64,000 nt of DNA from Marsupella aquatica. Taxonomy: Eukaryota; Marchantiophyta. A program made the position numbers and the translations under genes. The notes under the pieces were generated by a model, which did not search any database, was not told the origin of the DNA, and saw nothing but the letters and a program-made list of their open reading frames with translations. The number at the start of each line of letters is the position of its first letter. Position 1 is the stretch's first letter. The stretch covers positions 4,030,001-4,094,000 of the forward strand of contig OZ316896.1 of the NCBI GenBank assembly GCA_973895155.1. Direction: 5' to 3'. Of the stretch, positions 24,947 through 36,446 are shown one piece after another.

Positions 24947-26760
24947 CTACTGTAATCCAATCGTTTCACTCTGCTTCGTTTTCCCCGCCTGTGTTTTGTG
25001 CATTCAAGTCTCTGCAGCAGACAGGCAAGCAGCGAGCAACCACTGATCAACAGGGATACCAGATTGTTAACAACGACGGAAGAAAATCTTGCAAACAGAG
25101 GCACGGATACACCATTCCATTCACAAGTATCACATTAAACCCCTGGTAGCGACACAGGCATAGAGCCGAATGCACCACGCTAGACGGGGTGACAAGGAGG
25201 AAATGCAGGCTCTACATATTAAACGGGATATGCACTTGTGCACCAACAAGCCACTTCTGTCATATCCGACAACAGGTACGGTACCCTCCCTCTCTCCCTC
25301 TATGCAATATGCCAACAACCAGTTGCAATCAACCTCATTTCTCTCTCTAACTCGCTCCGTACAATGCAGCAGCCTATGCCAACAACCATGCAATCCAATG
25401 GAGCAGTCATGATAAAGCTGACCTCCAACGTGACTAACCTCCAACGTGCATCTAGATGGACGTACAGAGGAACACACAGACAGCTCCTGTCAGTGAAGAG
25501 AGCGGGAACGAAAAATCCTAATAAGAGAGCATCTATTTCAGTGCTTTTGTTCTTCTTCCGTGTTCTTTAGCATGAACTGCTCCTCCCCCACTCATGAAAT
25601 CACACTCCCCCTAGAAGTACCATACGAACAGTACGTGACAAAGCCCAGCTACTGCCAGACTCAGATACCGTCTGGAGAGATATTTCCATACCAATGGCGA
25701 GCCATTTCCATACCTACTGATCGGGTTTCGCGCTCTCTGTCACCGGGAGGTGTACAGTGTTCCGAACAACATCATCATTCAATTCACCAGCGCATGCAAG
25801 GCGCCCCGAGAGCTCGGAAGGCAGCAGACAGAATGATGGACGACGGCGAGTCACCAGCAAGAGGAGACCTACTTCGACTGCTGCCACATGAACAAATCTA
25901 CACATATTATATTCATATTAATAATCCTGTGGCTAGCTCCTTGCTGAGACCGACAGAGGGCGGAGACAATCGAGGCAGCAGTGGAGCATTCCAATTCGGT
26001 CTCCAAGGACAGTAGGTGCTTGGATGAATCCCCTCGCAGTCACTCTTTGTCGTAGTACTCTATTTCGTTCTTTCCCAAGCTCATCACCTCCACGTCACGC
26101 ACCTACATTCCTGCTCCCGACCTCCACCTCCCAATCCTCACACCCGCTGTCGATCCACCATCGATCGATCGACGAGCTCTCTCATTCCCATCGACGAGCC
26201 ATGATTTCACTTTCACTTCCTCTCAACCTCGACGACTGGACTGAGCGCATTTCAACAACTCTTCTTGCGGGGGGAACGAACGCATCCACCGGCCATCGCC
26301 GGTCCGACCTCCCTCCGCGTTCTTGACTCCCCTGCACGAACTGGCAGTCACCAGTTCCGCCACTTATCCAAACCGGCAACGCCCGGCGGACTCGCGTGTC
26401 CATGATTCTGCCACTGCGGTTCGTTCCCCCGCTTGGACACCGGGCACGCGCCCCCCCAGGGCACGGAGATTCTTCGTCGAACCGGCAGTAGCCCGTCGCG
26501 GCGTGTCACGTACCGGCCATGACTATAATCAGTGTCTTTCTGACGGGATTCACGAAACGAATGCGAGAGGGTGACCTGTAATGCCTGGCTGACTTGCCCT
26601 TGAACCACCGGTCATGCCAGTCGTGACTGTAGCTCCAGAGGGTGAAACGGAGGGTGCTCCGTTTCGCGCTATGACGGTTGGCTCGGCAACCGGGTAACCA
26701 ACGACCCTTGTACCACAGCTACGCTAGCCAGTCACAGTTACCTGGTACTGTAGTGGGAAT
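24947..26760. other. C/T-rich upstream region of KAS II, no supported gene
   Basis: This should hold the KAS II promoter and 5' leader (minus strand). Stretches such as CCTCCCTCTCTCCCTCTATG at about 25285 and the C-rich block at 26050-26150 are pyrimidine-rich on the plus strand. The GC content rises at 26250-26700. Frames here overlap on both strands and show no protein similarity. Confidence 0.45.
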
Positions 26761-29700
26761 TAGGCCTGCATAAAATAATGAAATACACAAAGTTGTCACC
26801 CAGCATTAAAAATATGGTGCCCCAAAAATGGTAGGCTGAAAACAAAATGCGTCCAGTGACTGAGAATCATTGGTTGGGAAAACTTTTAATGGCCACCAGT
26901 GAAAGTTTGCAAGAAAGTGAGAAATAACTTATTACAGCTGAGAATAGTGAACCAAATTAGTTCGTGGACCCCTTGGCTAATAAAATCAGGGGGAAAAGTA
27001 GATTTGACCCATCTCCATTTCTTATTTCCGGAAATCTCGTCTGTCCATCATAATGGTCAATCTATGGCTCAAAAGAAAGATCTCAAATAGATCTATGGAT
27101 GGGTTCTGTCCATTTTGCAAATGGGTTAATATTTTTCAAATGAAAAATTAAACAAATCCAAGCCTTCTTAGCTGTCAATTTTGTTGATTTTATGATCTTT
27201 GTCGTCCATTTTGTAATGCCTCTAGAAATCTTACTCATCCATGTTAGAAGGCGATCTAGGGTGCAAAAAAAAGATCTCAATGAGATCTACGACTGGGTAT
27301 TTTTTATTTTGAGAATGAGTGAATAGTTTTGAGTATAAAATTCGATGAACTTTCAAGATTCCAGCCATTCCTCTTCCCCAATCCTGGGTTTCTATGTGCT
27401 CTTCCCAGCATTAATGGCCGTACAATACGAGAGGTCCTTGCATACCAGGAGTTGCGGTTTAACAAGGAAGTTATCAAGTTAGTTATTAGTCATTATTTAT
27501 TATATGAAAAATACTTTTTATAAATCTTTGAATTTAAGTTTTAAAATTGGAAATGTAACTAAAACGGTTACATAGTGACGGTTTTAACCGTCTTGCTCTT
27601 TGCATTTCCAATGTTTTTACTTTTCTTTTTATGGCACGGCGTCCCAAAATTTGCACCCAAATTGACACAAACACGAATGAAAACTATAAGTTTGATTCAC
27701 AAAACCGACGAGTCTTGTTTGTTGCGGTTGTTGTTGACATGGCACGCTGTGGTGCCAGGAATTTTGGAAGGGACCTCTAGTGGGGTCCGTAAATACAAGT
27801 GTGGTAGGCCCACGAATGCAGTTCATCATGCATATATGTGATATTACCAAGGAGCTCTTTGGTCCCCAGAAGATTGAAGGAAACTCTCTCCTATTTTCTA
27901 CAACTCAGCTATATGCGGTTCCACATGTATGCAATCACCTTGCAGATCCCAATGCGAGGCAAGGTGATTCAGTGATTCACAACTAAGCTCGCAACTAAGG
28001 GCCACTTTAAATGAGCTTAGCCCCATTTCTGATGTTTATCTTTCAGCCTAAAAGTTCACATTGGTTCTCCAAATAAATTGAGGGGGGTGGACCTCAGCCC
28101 AATGTAAGCTACCCATTAAGCCTCCATTGTTATCAATGACTGAAACGAGAGATCAATTTTGAATGCCAGACAAATTCTATATATTTCTGGCATAAATCAC
28201 GGACATCACTCCTCCCAAACATAGTTTTTCAATATTTATTCATTCAGTTTGTGCTTGGTAATTCATCCACTCTCCCAAGGCCATGGCCTGTAAAACCTTT
28301 AGGCTGACCTACTTGGGGATTACAACCCATAACCTACTCAAGAGGTCGGTTGTCCTACATCAAAAAAACATTTTGGGTCATTTGGATGCTTATTTTATGC
28401 AGAATAGATTAGTGCAAATTTCTGTATTTGTTTGATGTCTTTTTATGACACTTGATCGATAATGTTCACCTAAAATATTGGATATACAATCACATTGACA
28501 AAAGAATATATGCATCTATTGCAAAATGGAGTTTGATATCCAAAACATTTGTCAGTTTGATATACATTTCTTACACTCCCGAATTTGGATATCACATGGA
28601 TATACCACCCACTTTTGTGATCTACACCAAACCAATAACTTAGGCCTAACTCTCTGTAAAGTGAGCTTTTTCTTCTTTTGCCTTGGTTTTCAATGGCCAG
28701 CAATTTGCTCAAACGGTTTTTAACTATGCCACCCCAAAATTGCACAAAATTACTAAGTTGGACCCAAACTAATTTAATTAAGAATTTGCCCCTGTGGAGG
28801 TAATTGGACTGCCAAAATAAGCTCAAGTGGTTTAAGGGGGGGCAACTAGTAATAAAAATAGTTTTGGGGCCAACTTAGTAATACATCCCTCAAAACACAT
28901 TTGGGGGTTGAGGGATGTCTGGGTTCATTCAAAGTGGCCATAGGATTGGATGCATGCAGTCCATACAAATGGGGATTAATTTGGTGAATGAAACAAACTC
29001 TACCAGAGTTCAGCCTCCAAACCAAATCCAAAGCCCTGCACAAATAAACGAGCCAAGAGTGGAAACTACTAGCCAGGTTAAATGTTTCTTGTTATTAGCC
29101 AGGATGGTGTATGTCACCTTATGTGAAGGAGAAGATGCTAAAAATATTCTTTATCAACCTTTCCTATGCTAATTTCTCAGCATTAGATCAACGTGGATTT
29201 GGGGATAATCGTCGGATTCTGGCTAATGGGGTCTGTGGCTAGGTGAGAAACTGGTTAATCAAAGGCAAAACTACTGGGAGACTTTTGCCAAAAGTGAGGA
29301 AAAGTTTTCAGTAAGATGGAATCTGGTAAATTTTGCCACCAAGGATAACACTACAAAGTACCTTACATGGAGCACACAAGTACAAAAAGGAGGACAGAGT
29401 CCAGAGAGAGAGGATGCTAACCTAGAAAAAAGCATGATGTACAAAATCTAGGACTTAATTTGTGAGCAATTGTGGTGTTAGATTTTGGAGGTATATGCTT
29501 GATGGGACCCTTGTTAAGTGACAGGCCCCTACTAAACCATTGTTACAAACTAGGCCCCCACAAAAATGTTGTTACCAAATAGGCCCCCTGCATAGGTTCA
29601 GTACAACATGGTTCTTATTTGATGCCTAAATTAATGCATGGTCGACCATACATTTCCCGCCACAATCCATTGCACATTGCATCGCAGTCCACCGCCCGTC

Positions 29701-31335
29701 TGTCTATGCTTGATTACATAATGGATTATGTCTTCACATGATTATAGAGATTTAAGGGATCCACCACTATAGGATAGTGGGTTCAGACAACATTTAGTCT
29801 AAACACTTAGTCCAGTTCTTGCAGTCTAGCAAAAATTTGCGGTTATGATTGACTTCATGGTGTAGTTGTTTCACACTTAGGCAATTTTTAAAAGTTGTAA
29901 CAAGGGAAAACAGCCAAGAGTAGAAGATCATTGGTTATGGACCCCACTAGAGATCCCTTCCAAACTTCCAGGCACCATAGCACGCCACATCATCCAGATG
30001 CGCCGCAAACAGGTACATATTGGTTTACAAAACAAAATTTGCTTCAACATTCGTGTTTGTGGCATGATTTTGGTAAAATCAAGGACGCCATGCCGTAAAA
30101 CTTGATGTAATTTTTTTTTAAACTAACCGTTTTATTTACTCTAGGTAACAAAATGTTGAAGTAATCATAGACTCGTAACCGCTTTTTTAACCCTGAATAA
30201 CCGACTGCCCACCCTCTGGTTCAATTAAGTAATTAATTAATTAATTATATATCCTGCACTCGCTTGTCCTCCGGATCACACAGAGGGTATCCTAACAACT
30301 TCTGTTTGAACTGCTTTATGCTTCGTTGAGCCCTAGGCGAGAAAGCACTTGAGTCAATGGCCACAATAGCCATTCAATTCAAAATAGATGGGGGTCCACG
30401 AACTAATTCCTTCCATACTTAGACAAATTGTCTTCATTCCACACTTGGACAATTTTTAAAAGTTACAATAGGGACCAATGGCCAAATGTAGAGGATTTAT
30501 TCCATAATTAGATAATAGGACAAAGATAAACATCATGCAAACCCTGTGCATAGTTTTTGTGAAGCCTAAAGACAAAATTCAAACCTGAAGACATGAATCG
30601 TATTGTCTTCACTTAGGAACTTGCAATTCGCTTGATGGTGTAGTTTGTCATTCACCATGGTTGACTATAAACTTCACAGTAGCTCTTATTGGTGATAATA
30701 TTAAGCTAAAACTCCGGGTAAAACTCCTTATAGGAACTTTACAAGAGCATCTAACACAAAAGTGTATGAGGGGGCCTAGTTTGTAACAAAAATTTCATCA
30801 AGGCCTATCACCTAAATTTCTTTTGGCTGGGTTCCCATCAAGCATATACCTCTAGATTTTGCCCTCATTTTGCGGACACAGTTATTGTTTCATCCCTTCA
30901 TAATATATGTACGGGAAATATTGGCCTAGTTTAAGAAACAGCGTAGTTATTTCTTTACATACAAACTGTGGGGAAGGGTTTTCTACTCTAATATAAGAGT
31001 AGGCTAAAATGTAGCTCTAGGCCAATGAAAAGCGCCATTTCACAAACTTTATGAATAGGGTACTGTACTGGCTGGTTAGTAGACAATGTGGCATGTAATG
31101 CACATCAAGGTCTTTAGCCTAAGTTTGGGGGGCACAATTCCAATTACCAGAAAGTCAACTCTCAGTAAAACTTGAGTGAGTTTTTGAGAGAAACAAAACA
31201 AAGTAAGATCCCTGCCAGGATCCCTGAAATTAAGGTCATGCAATAGTGAAGTCAAAAGGCCAGAATTTGAGGCCCATACATACTATTCTTTGGCAAAATT
31301 TGAGTTGTGGTATTTTTATTTTTGTTTTATGTGGG
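26761..31335. repeat. Repeat-derived DNA with inverted duplications
   Basis: No coding region is recognisable. Several segments recur here in opposite orientation. 27559-27791 pairs with 29935-30135; 29481-29570 pairs with 30768-30864; and TTAGTTCGTGGACCCC near 26957 pairs with GGGGTCCACGAACTAA near 30390. A direct relation also exists between 29875-29950 and 30440-30500 (both around CAATTTTTAAAAGTT). The pattern suggests old non-autonomous elements inserted in both directions, or a fold-back element; I see no transposase. Confidence 0.7.
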
Positions 31336-31419
31336 TAACCTTTGTACTTTGAATTACTCTTGAAGTTTGACGGAAATTGCCTAAATAATTTTCTCTTCAA
31401 AGTGAGGTTTGTACAGTCT

Positions 31420-31800
31420 ACCATGTCTAAATGCAGGTTCCCAGGAACACACCCCAAGCATGCAGTTATCCATGCTATGCACTTCATCATAAGTGCATGT
31501 AGCGATTCTCCATATGTGCCTGTTGCACTTCCCAATAATTATATATGAAATGCTTATGCACTTCCACAGATGTCCTGTCAGGTCATACACATCTATTTCT
31601 CATACCCAGAATCCTTGTAGTGCACGATTCAACTAGATAAGTGCATGAAACTGCAATGTGTAGTTGTATGCTGCACTTATCAATAAATGCTTCTAACAGA
31701 TGTGTTGCCCCGTGTGTTGCAATGATGATTAATGCATCTATACACATATAGACAGAAAATGCCCTTATATATTTGTTGTTAGTGATGGGAAACGTGCACT
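31420..31800. repeat. Dispersed repeat rich in GCACTTAT / AAGTGCAT
   Basis: The segment TTCAACTAGATAAGTGCATG... to ...TTGCACTTATCAATAAATGC-like sequence at 31628-31690 is the reverse complement, with changes, of 48178-48250. Both copies sit in longer tracts studded with GCACTTAT and AAGTGCAT. No coding capacity is visible. Confidence 0.65.
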
Positions 31801-31989
31801 TACAGACTGTGCATTTTTTGGTGCATTCACAAAGGAATTTGCTGTACTATGGAGGGACTACACAACCACCCTGCAGTTACCCATGGAATGCAATTATACA
31901 AATTGCACTCATCCACCCTAGACTTTACTGTAGAAAGAATTGCCCTAAATCTTACATAACCAATTTTACTCTTTAAAGCCTTAAGTAAG

Positions 31990-34729
31990 CATGGGAAGTG
32001 ACCTCTTTGAACAAATTGTTTGGAATGGACAGTCGAACTTATTGCTTGGCTAGCAAATTGTGCAGTGTTTCCGTATTCTAGTGGGAGAGTGTTTTTTTTC
32101 TATCATTTTCATAAATTTTTAAATTAATATCTACCTATATCTATATATTATATGTGTAGTTAATTGGTGTTGGGGAATTAAAGTATACTGACGTGTAGGG
32201 TGAGAATCAAAGCTACCATAGATCCCAATGTTTCACAAGATGTTTGGATGGACTATCAAAACATATAGACCATCCTGAAACATTCTTTACTCTAATAAGA
32301 AGACACTTCCTTTGTCTAAAGAACAATTTCTGGTCTCAAAAGGCGTTTGGTGTTGCAATTATTAGGTCAAATGTGGTGGTTCAGCTTGACTTCAACTTGA
32401 CCATGCATTTTCGTAAAATACTTTAATTTAATGGAGAGTTCCTACTGGAGTTCCCACTTTTCTGGGGTTGCCTAGATTGCCACCTTTCATTTGCCAAATA
32501 TCACTACTCGCCATCATTTTTAGATTAATTATTACGATGACATTTTTTGGCCGCGGCCATATTGTCGTCACATTGGAGAATCTCATCACCCCAGGAGCAG
32601 GGTTCTAAGGGGGCACTCTAGACATAGGGGAAACCAGGGTGCGGTGGAACACACATGGAAGGCAAAACCCTGCTCTAGAGGACTAGTAGTGGGTGTGCAT
32701 GCATCTTATCCAAGGTTGATGGAAACCATCAGATTATTAATGTACAATCTAAGAGCCCAGGTCTCTGGGCCATCAGATCTGAGTGCCCAGGTCTCACTGT
32801 GTGGAGCCCCCCATCACCTGCAACCTCTTGTACACCTAAAACTTGGAAAAGATAAAATATGTTACCCCTCTTAATTTGAAATATTTCTTGGAATTTTCCA
32901 AATTAAGGCTAAATAAACGCTACTCTTCTTACAAGTCTCAAGATTGGGATTTGAAGACCCTAATATTGTTCCAGAATGTTTTAGGTCCACACCTCATTCT
33001 AGGGTCTTCAAATCCTAGAACAAATTCACCTCCCTTAGAACGAATAAAATGGCCCTTTGCCTTGTTCCACATGATGTGTCATTTTGGCTGAAGTAAGACC
33101 CCTCGAGGTTAGGTGACTTAACAAAAAAATGGCATTGTTAATCTAAGTATAAAAGTAATGTGACAAGTTGTGATATTCCCCAAAACAGGGTGGCAATCTA
33201 GTAAACCTCAATCCACTTTTTATGTCCTCTTTTATTCTTTTGTAATTGGCCTTGTTAGAGTAGTCACATTATTTAGTAAAATAGGTAAAAGGTTTGAGAA
33301 ATATGATACCACATCCAAGACCACACCTCATTCTCCAACTACGTTCTCTGCCAAAATTTTCAGTTAATTACTTTTTAGCAAACCTAAATATTTAAGTGGG
33401 CCAGTAGCCATGCAATAGGGACTGAGCAATCAAGGTGAGCATGCCAGGGCCGTGTGTGGACCCTCGCCCCTCACCAGAGGTAAAATAAGGAAACCACCGG
33501 TACCTGTGAACAAACCCCCCACACCCTTTTCTAAGTTTTTTCACCACAAAATATTCCCTTGTTACCCTAATATACTAGTTTCTCAATGATGTTTTGGACA
33601 TTCACGTTATCATAATGACCATTTTGGAAGAATAAAATGGTCTTCAAGCATTATCAATGATTTCAACAGTTATAAATGAACTCAGATGCTATTTCAGAAC
33701 AATGCATCAAAATCAATACCATAGACATTCTAGACAATGGAGATGTTAAAAAATGCTGCAAAAAATCTTTATTTAGTGTCCCACTCTTGAAGGAGGGACA
33801 AAAACCTTTCACTAATCATAAGCCAATGAAACTAACCTACACTGGTCAATCCAATTAGTATTACTCACTCTAATCCAAGAGCAGAGAAGCTTTTGGGCTC
33901 TAGTCATGAATTAGTGTGACTTATCCGGTCATAACACTATATTACTGTGTGGATGGTTTAGTGCTACTTTGGACTCAAGAGTGGAAATTAAAATAGTTGG
34001 GAAATTTTATTTTGAATCGTTTCGATACGGGGTTTGATATTAATGTGGACTCAAGATCACTCATCTTTTATGAACACTTGAAAACAAAAGTGGAGAAATA
34101 CCAGCAAGAATTAGTGTTGAAGATCACACTCACCAAAATGAATGTTACTAGCATTAATTCTTACATAACACTATTTGCGGTATATAATTTAGTATATTGA
34201 CCAGACTTCCTTATTTATTGTAACCCTCCTGGAAAGAGGGAAAGAAACCTTACTATGCGGCATGAACACAGTGCTTTCTAATCCCTCTAACATTATCTTA
34301 GACAGTAATAGCTAAGTGAGGAACATTATAAACTGACAGAACCACTGGCAGATCCCACTAGTTTCAAGTAGATCAGGAACCAAATAGCTAGACCATCCTC
34401 CTCAGTGAAGCATACTTCTCTACAGGCCACAAAATATGCTGCCAGAAGTGATCAGGCACCACCTTCATACCCACTAGAATATATTTTAAAGTTGGTTCAT
34501 ACATCCTTACAAGGATCTATGAACTCTGCACATAGATTACAAATATCATCAACATCACAACAAACACAACTCCATTCCTCCAATCCTCAACATTGGAGCT
34601 TGATCAATTAAATACAGTCAATTGCCTCTATAGCCTTCCTCCTAGGATTCCAAGATGGTTTCTGTGCAACTGGCCTCCCGCCTTGCTTCTGACGTACCTT
34701 TGGTTCAGGGCTGCCAAGTGTGCTGGTTA
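31990..34729. other. AT-rich intergenic DNA left of the copia element
   Basis: No gene or clear repeat boundary was recognised. Short frames at 32843-33091 and 33997-34200 lack any family similarity. Confidence 0.45.
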
Positions 34730-35168
34730 TGTTGGGTATTTACTCTTACGTCTAGGTTAGGTATGACGTGGTTGGTACAACAACGTGGGTTGGTACAACT
34801 ACGTGGTTAGGTACAACTACGTGATTAGGTACAACTATGTGGTTAGGTACAACTACGTGATTAGGTACAACTACGTGATTAGGTACAACTATGTGGTTAG
34901 GTACAACTAAGTTGCACACTATATCATAAGAGGCATGTGTGCTTGGAGAGGTAGAACCAAGGCTCATTGTTATGGAGCCACTTGAGAGATAGGGAGAGCT
35001 TACACTGTGGAGACTCGGTATAGCCGATGGGCTTAGAGTTCAGTAAAGCTCTCTTGTGTGTTCCCGTGGACGTAGCCTCAAGGAGGTGAACCACGTATCT
35101 CTTGTGTCGACTATTGTGCGGTGGATGGTTCATGGGCTTGCCGTTGCGATCATCGTCTATACTCAACA
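34730..35168 (+). repeat. 5' LTR of the copia element
   Basis: Starts TGTTGGGTATTTACTC and ends CTATACTCAACA, with the usual TG...CA ends (TGTTG/CAACA). 439 bp. It carries one 18-bp unit more than the 3' LTR in its tandem array. CTATATCATA near 34919 could serve as a TATA-type box. Confidence 0.95.
34762..34918 (+). promoter_or_regulatory. 18-bp tandem array with repeated ACGTG cores in the LTR
   Basis: The unit GGTACAACTACGTGATTA (variants ACGTGG and ATGTGG) is repeated head to tail. Six ACGTG cores are present in this LTR: GACGTGG, AACGTGG, TACGTGG and three TACGTGA. ACGTG is the core bound by plant bZIP and some bHLH factors (G-box, ABRE). Its place in the presumed U3 part, upstream of a TATA-like CTATATCATA, fits an enhancer. 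The matching array in the 3' LTR (39942-40078) has one unit fewer. Confidence 0.65.
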
Positions 35169-35170
35169 AT

Positions 35171-35182
35171 TGGTATCAGAGC
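35171..35182 (+). other. Primer-binding site, initiator tRNA-Met
   Basis: TGGTATCAGAGC, three bases after the LTR end, is the standard plant copia primer site, complementary to the 3' end of initiator tRNA-Met. Confidence 0.95.
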
Positions 35183-35534
35183 ATGCTTGGGAGGTGACGT
35201 GTGTTCGTGACGGGATTTCATGACGGTTTTTCCAGCGTTGAGTATTGGTGGATTTTCCAGAGTTCCATCGCATGGAACTTGGAGTTTATGGGCTCAACGG
35301 ATAGATCAGGGCAAGAGCTTTCTAACGGTGTGAAGAAATCGTTGAACGGAGCTCGTGGTGCAGAGAGATCTAAGTTTTCGTCATTCTGGATTTTGTGAAG
35401 AAAGTTGGCAATCGACTCGGAGGGAGAAGCGTCAAGTGTTTTGACTCAACGGAGAGATTGAGGCAAGACGATTGTTTTTGAGTCCGGGATTGGCTCTTTG
35501 ATGCAAAGAGGAAGGCTAAGCAAAATCAATTACC

Positions 35535-36446
35535 TTGTTGGACTTGGTGACGGCACCAAGTGCAATTGATCAACATTCATTGTTGACAAGGTACCATTTT
35601 TTTCTTGGGGGACCCAAGTATGAAGTGACAAAGTATGATGGGCACTCTGACTACTTGCTATGGGAGAAGCAGGTGAAGGGAGTGCTTTATGCATCAGGGA
35701 TGGGCCAACCGCTGAGCCCTCGTGAAGACGATGTTGATGAGAAACAATGGGACCGCATGCAGGAGCAGGGAGTGTGGTGTGTTACACTCTATCTCATGCC
35801 TCCCATCATCAAGCAGTTGGGTGCACATAAGGATTGCATGTCCTTGTTTGCGGAATTGCAGAGCAAGTATCACCGCAAGGAGTTATCGAACCGGCTCTAC
35901 ACTTCCTACAAACTGATGAGTTTCAGGATGAAGGAATCTGGTATGAAGTTGCAAGACCATGTGGATGCTTTCAACGACATGGTCGTTGACTTGGAAAACC
36001 TTGGGGAGACTTTGAATGATTAGACGAAGGCTCTGCAGCTTCTTAGTTCATTGCCTCCATCTTACCAGTCCCTATCACGAGTGTTGTTGCATCGTGATAG
36101 GGATACCATTTCATACAATGACGTGGTAAGTTCTCTGCTTAGTGATGATCTTCAGCAGAAGATGCACATCACGTCACAGCCTTCATCATCTGGTGCTGCC
36201 CTCAATGTTAATCGTGGGAGGAGTATGCAGCGACCAACTGGGGACCGTAGAACCCAGTTTAGATCTAAATCCAGATCTAAGTCCAAGGGTAAATCCCCTC
36301 AGAGGAGGCAGGTGACATGTTGGAAGTGCAACCAAGTTGGACACTTCAAGCGAGACTGTAAGGGAAAGGCAGCGGAAACTTCATCGGCAAATGTGGCTAG
36401 GGCTGATGGAGAAGCTAATTTACTCAATGATGAGTATGTTTTATGA
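35535..36446 (+). pseudogene. gag: Copia gag, interrupted by an in-frame stop
   Basis: The frame reads GPKYEVTKYDGHSDYLLWEK early on, the usual copia gag N-terminal region, and continues through a UBN2-type region to a CCHC zinc knuckle, CWKCNQVGHFKRDC, at about 36320-36361. A TAG at 36021 splits it: the sequence on both sides (LENLGETLND and TKALQLLSSLPPSYQS) belongs together. The frame has no ATG near its beginning, and an upstream ATG (35501) is in another frame, so the N-terminus may also be broken, perhaps at the T run near 35590. It ends in TGA at 36444, after which the same frame runs into pol. Gag would form the particle shell and bind the RNA. Confidence 0.9.

Noticed and set aside
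26024-26608. Overlapping frames on both strands in a GC-rich stretch upstream of KAS II
   Set aside because: Open frames are expected from the GC content; no conserved motif or consistent strand.
34762-34918. Possible CRISPR-like array
   Set aside because: Units of 18 bp are directly adjacent with no spacers, lie within a plant LTR, and no cas gene exists.
34752-34967. Minus-strand frame encoding repeated VVPNH units (and the same at 39932-40129)
   Set aside because: It is only the translation of the 18-bp tandem array within the copia LTRs.
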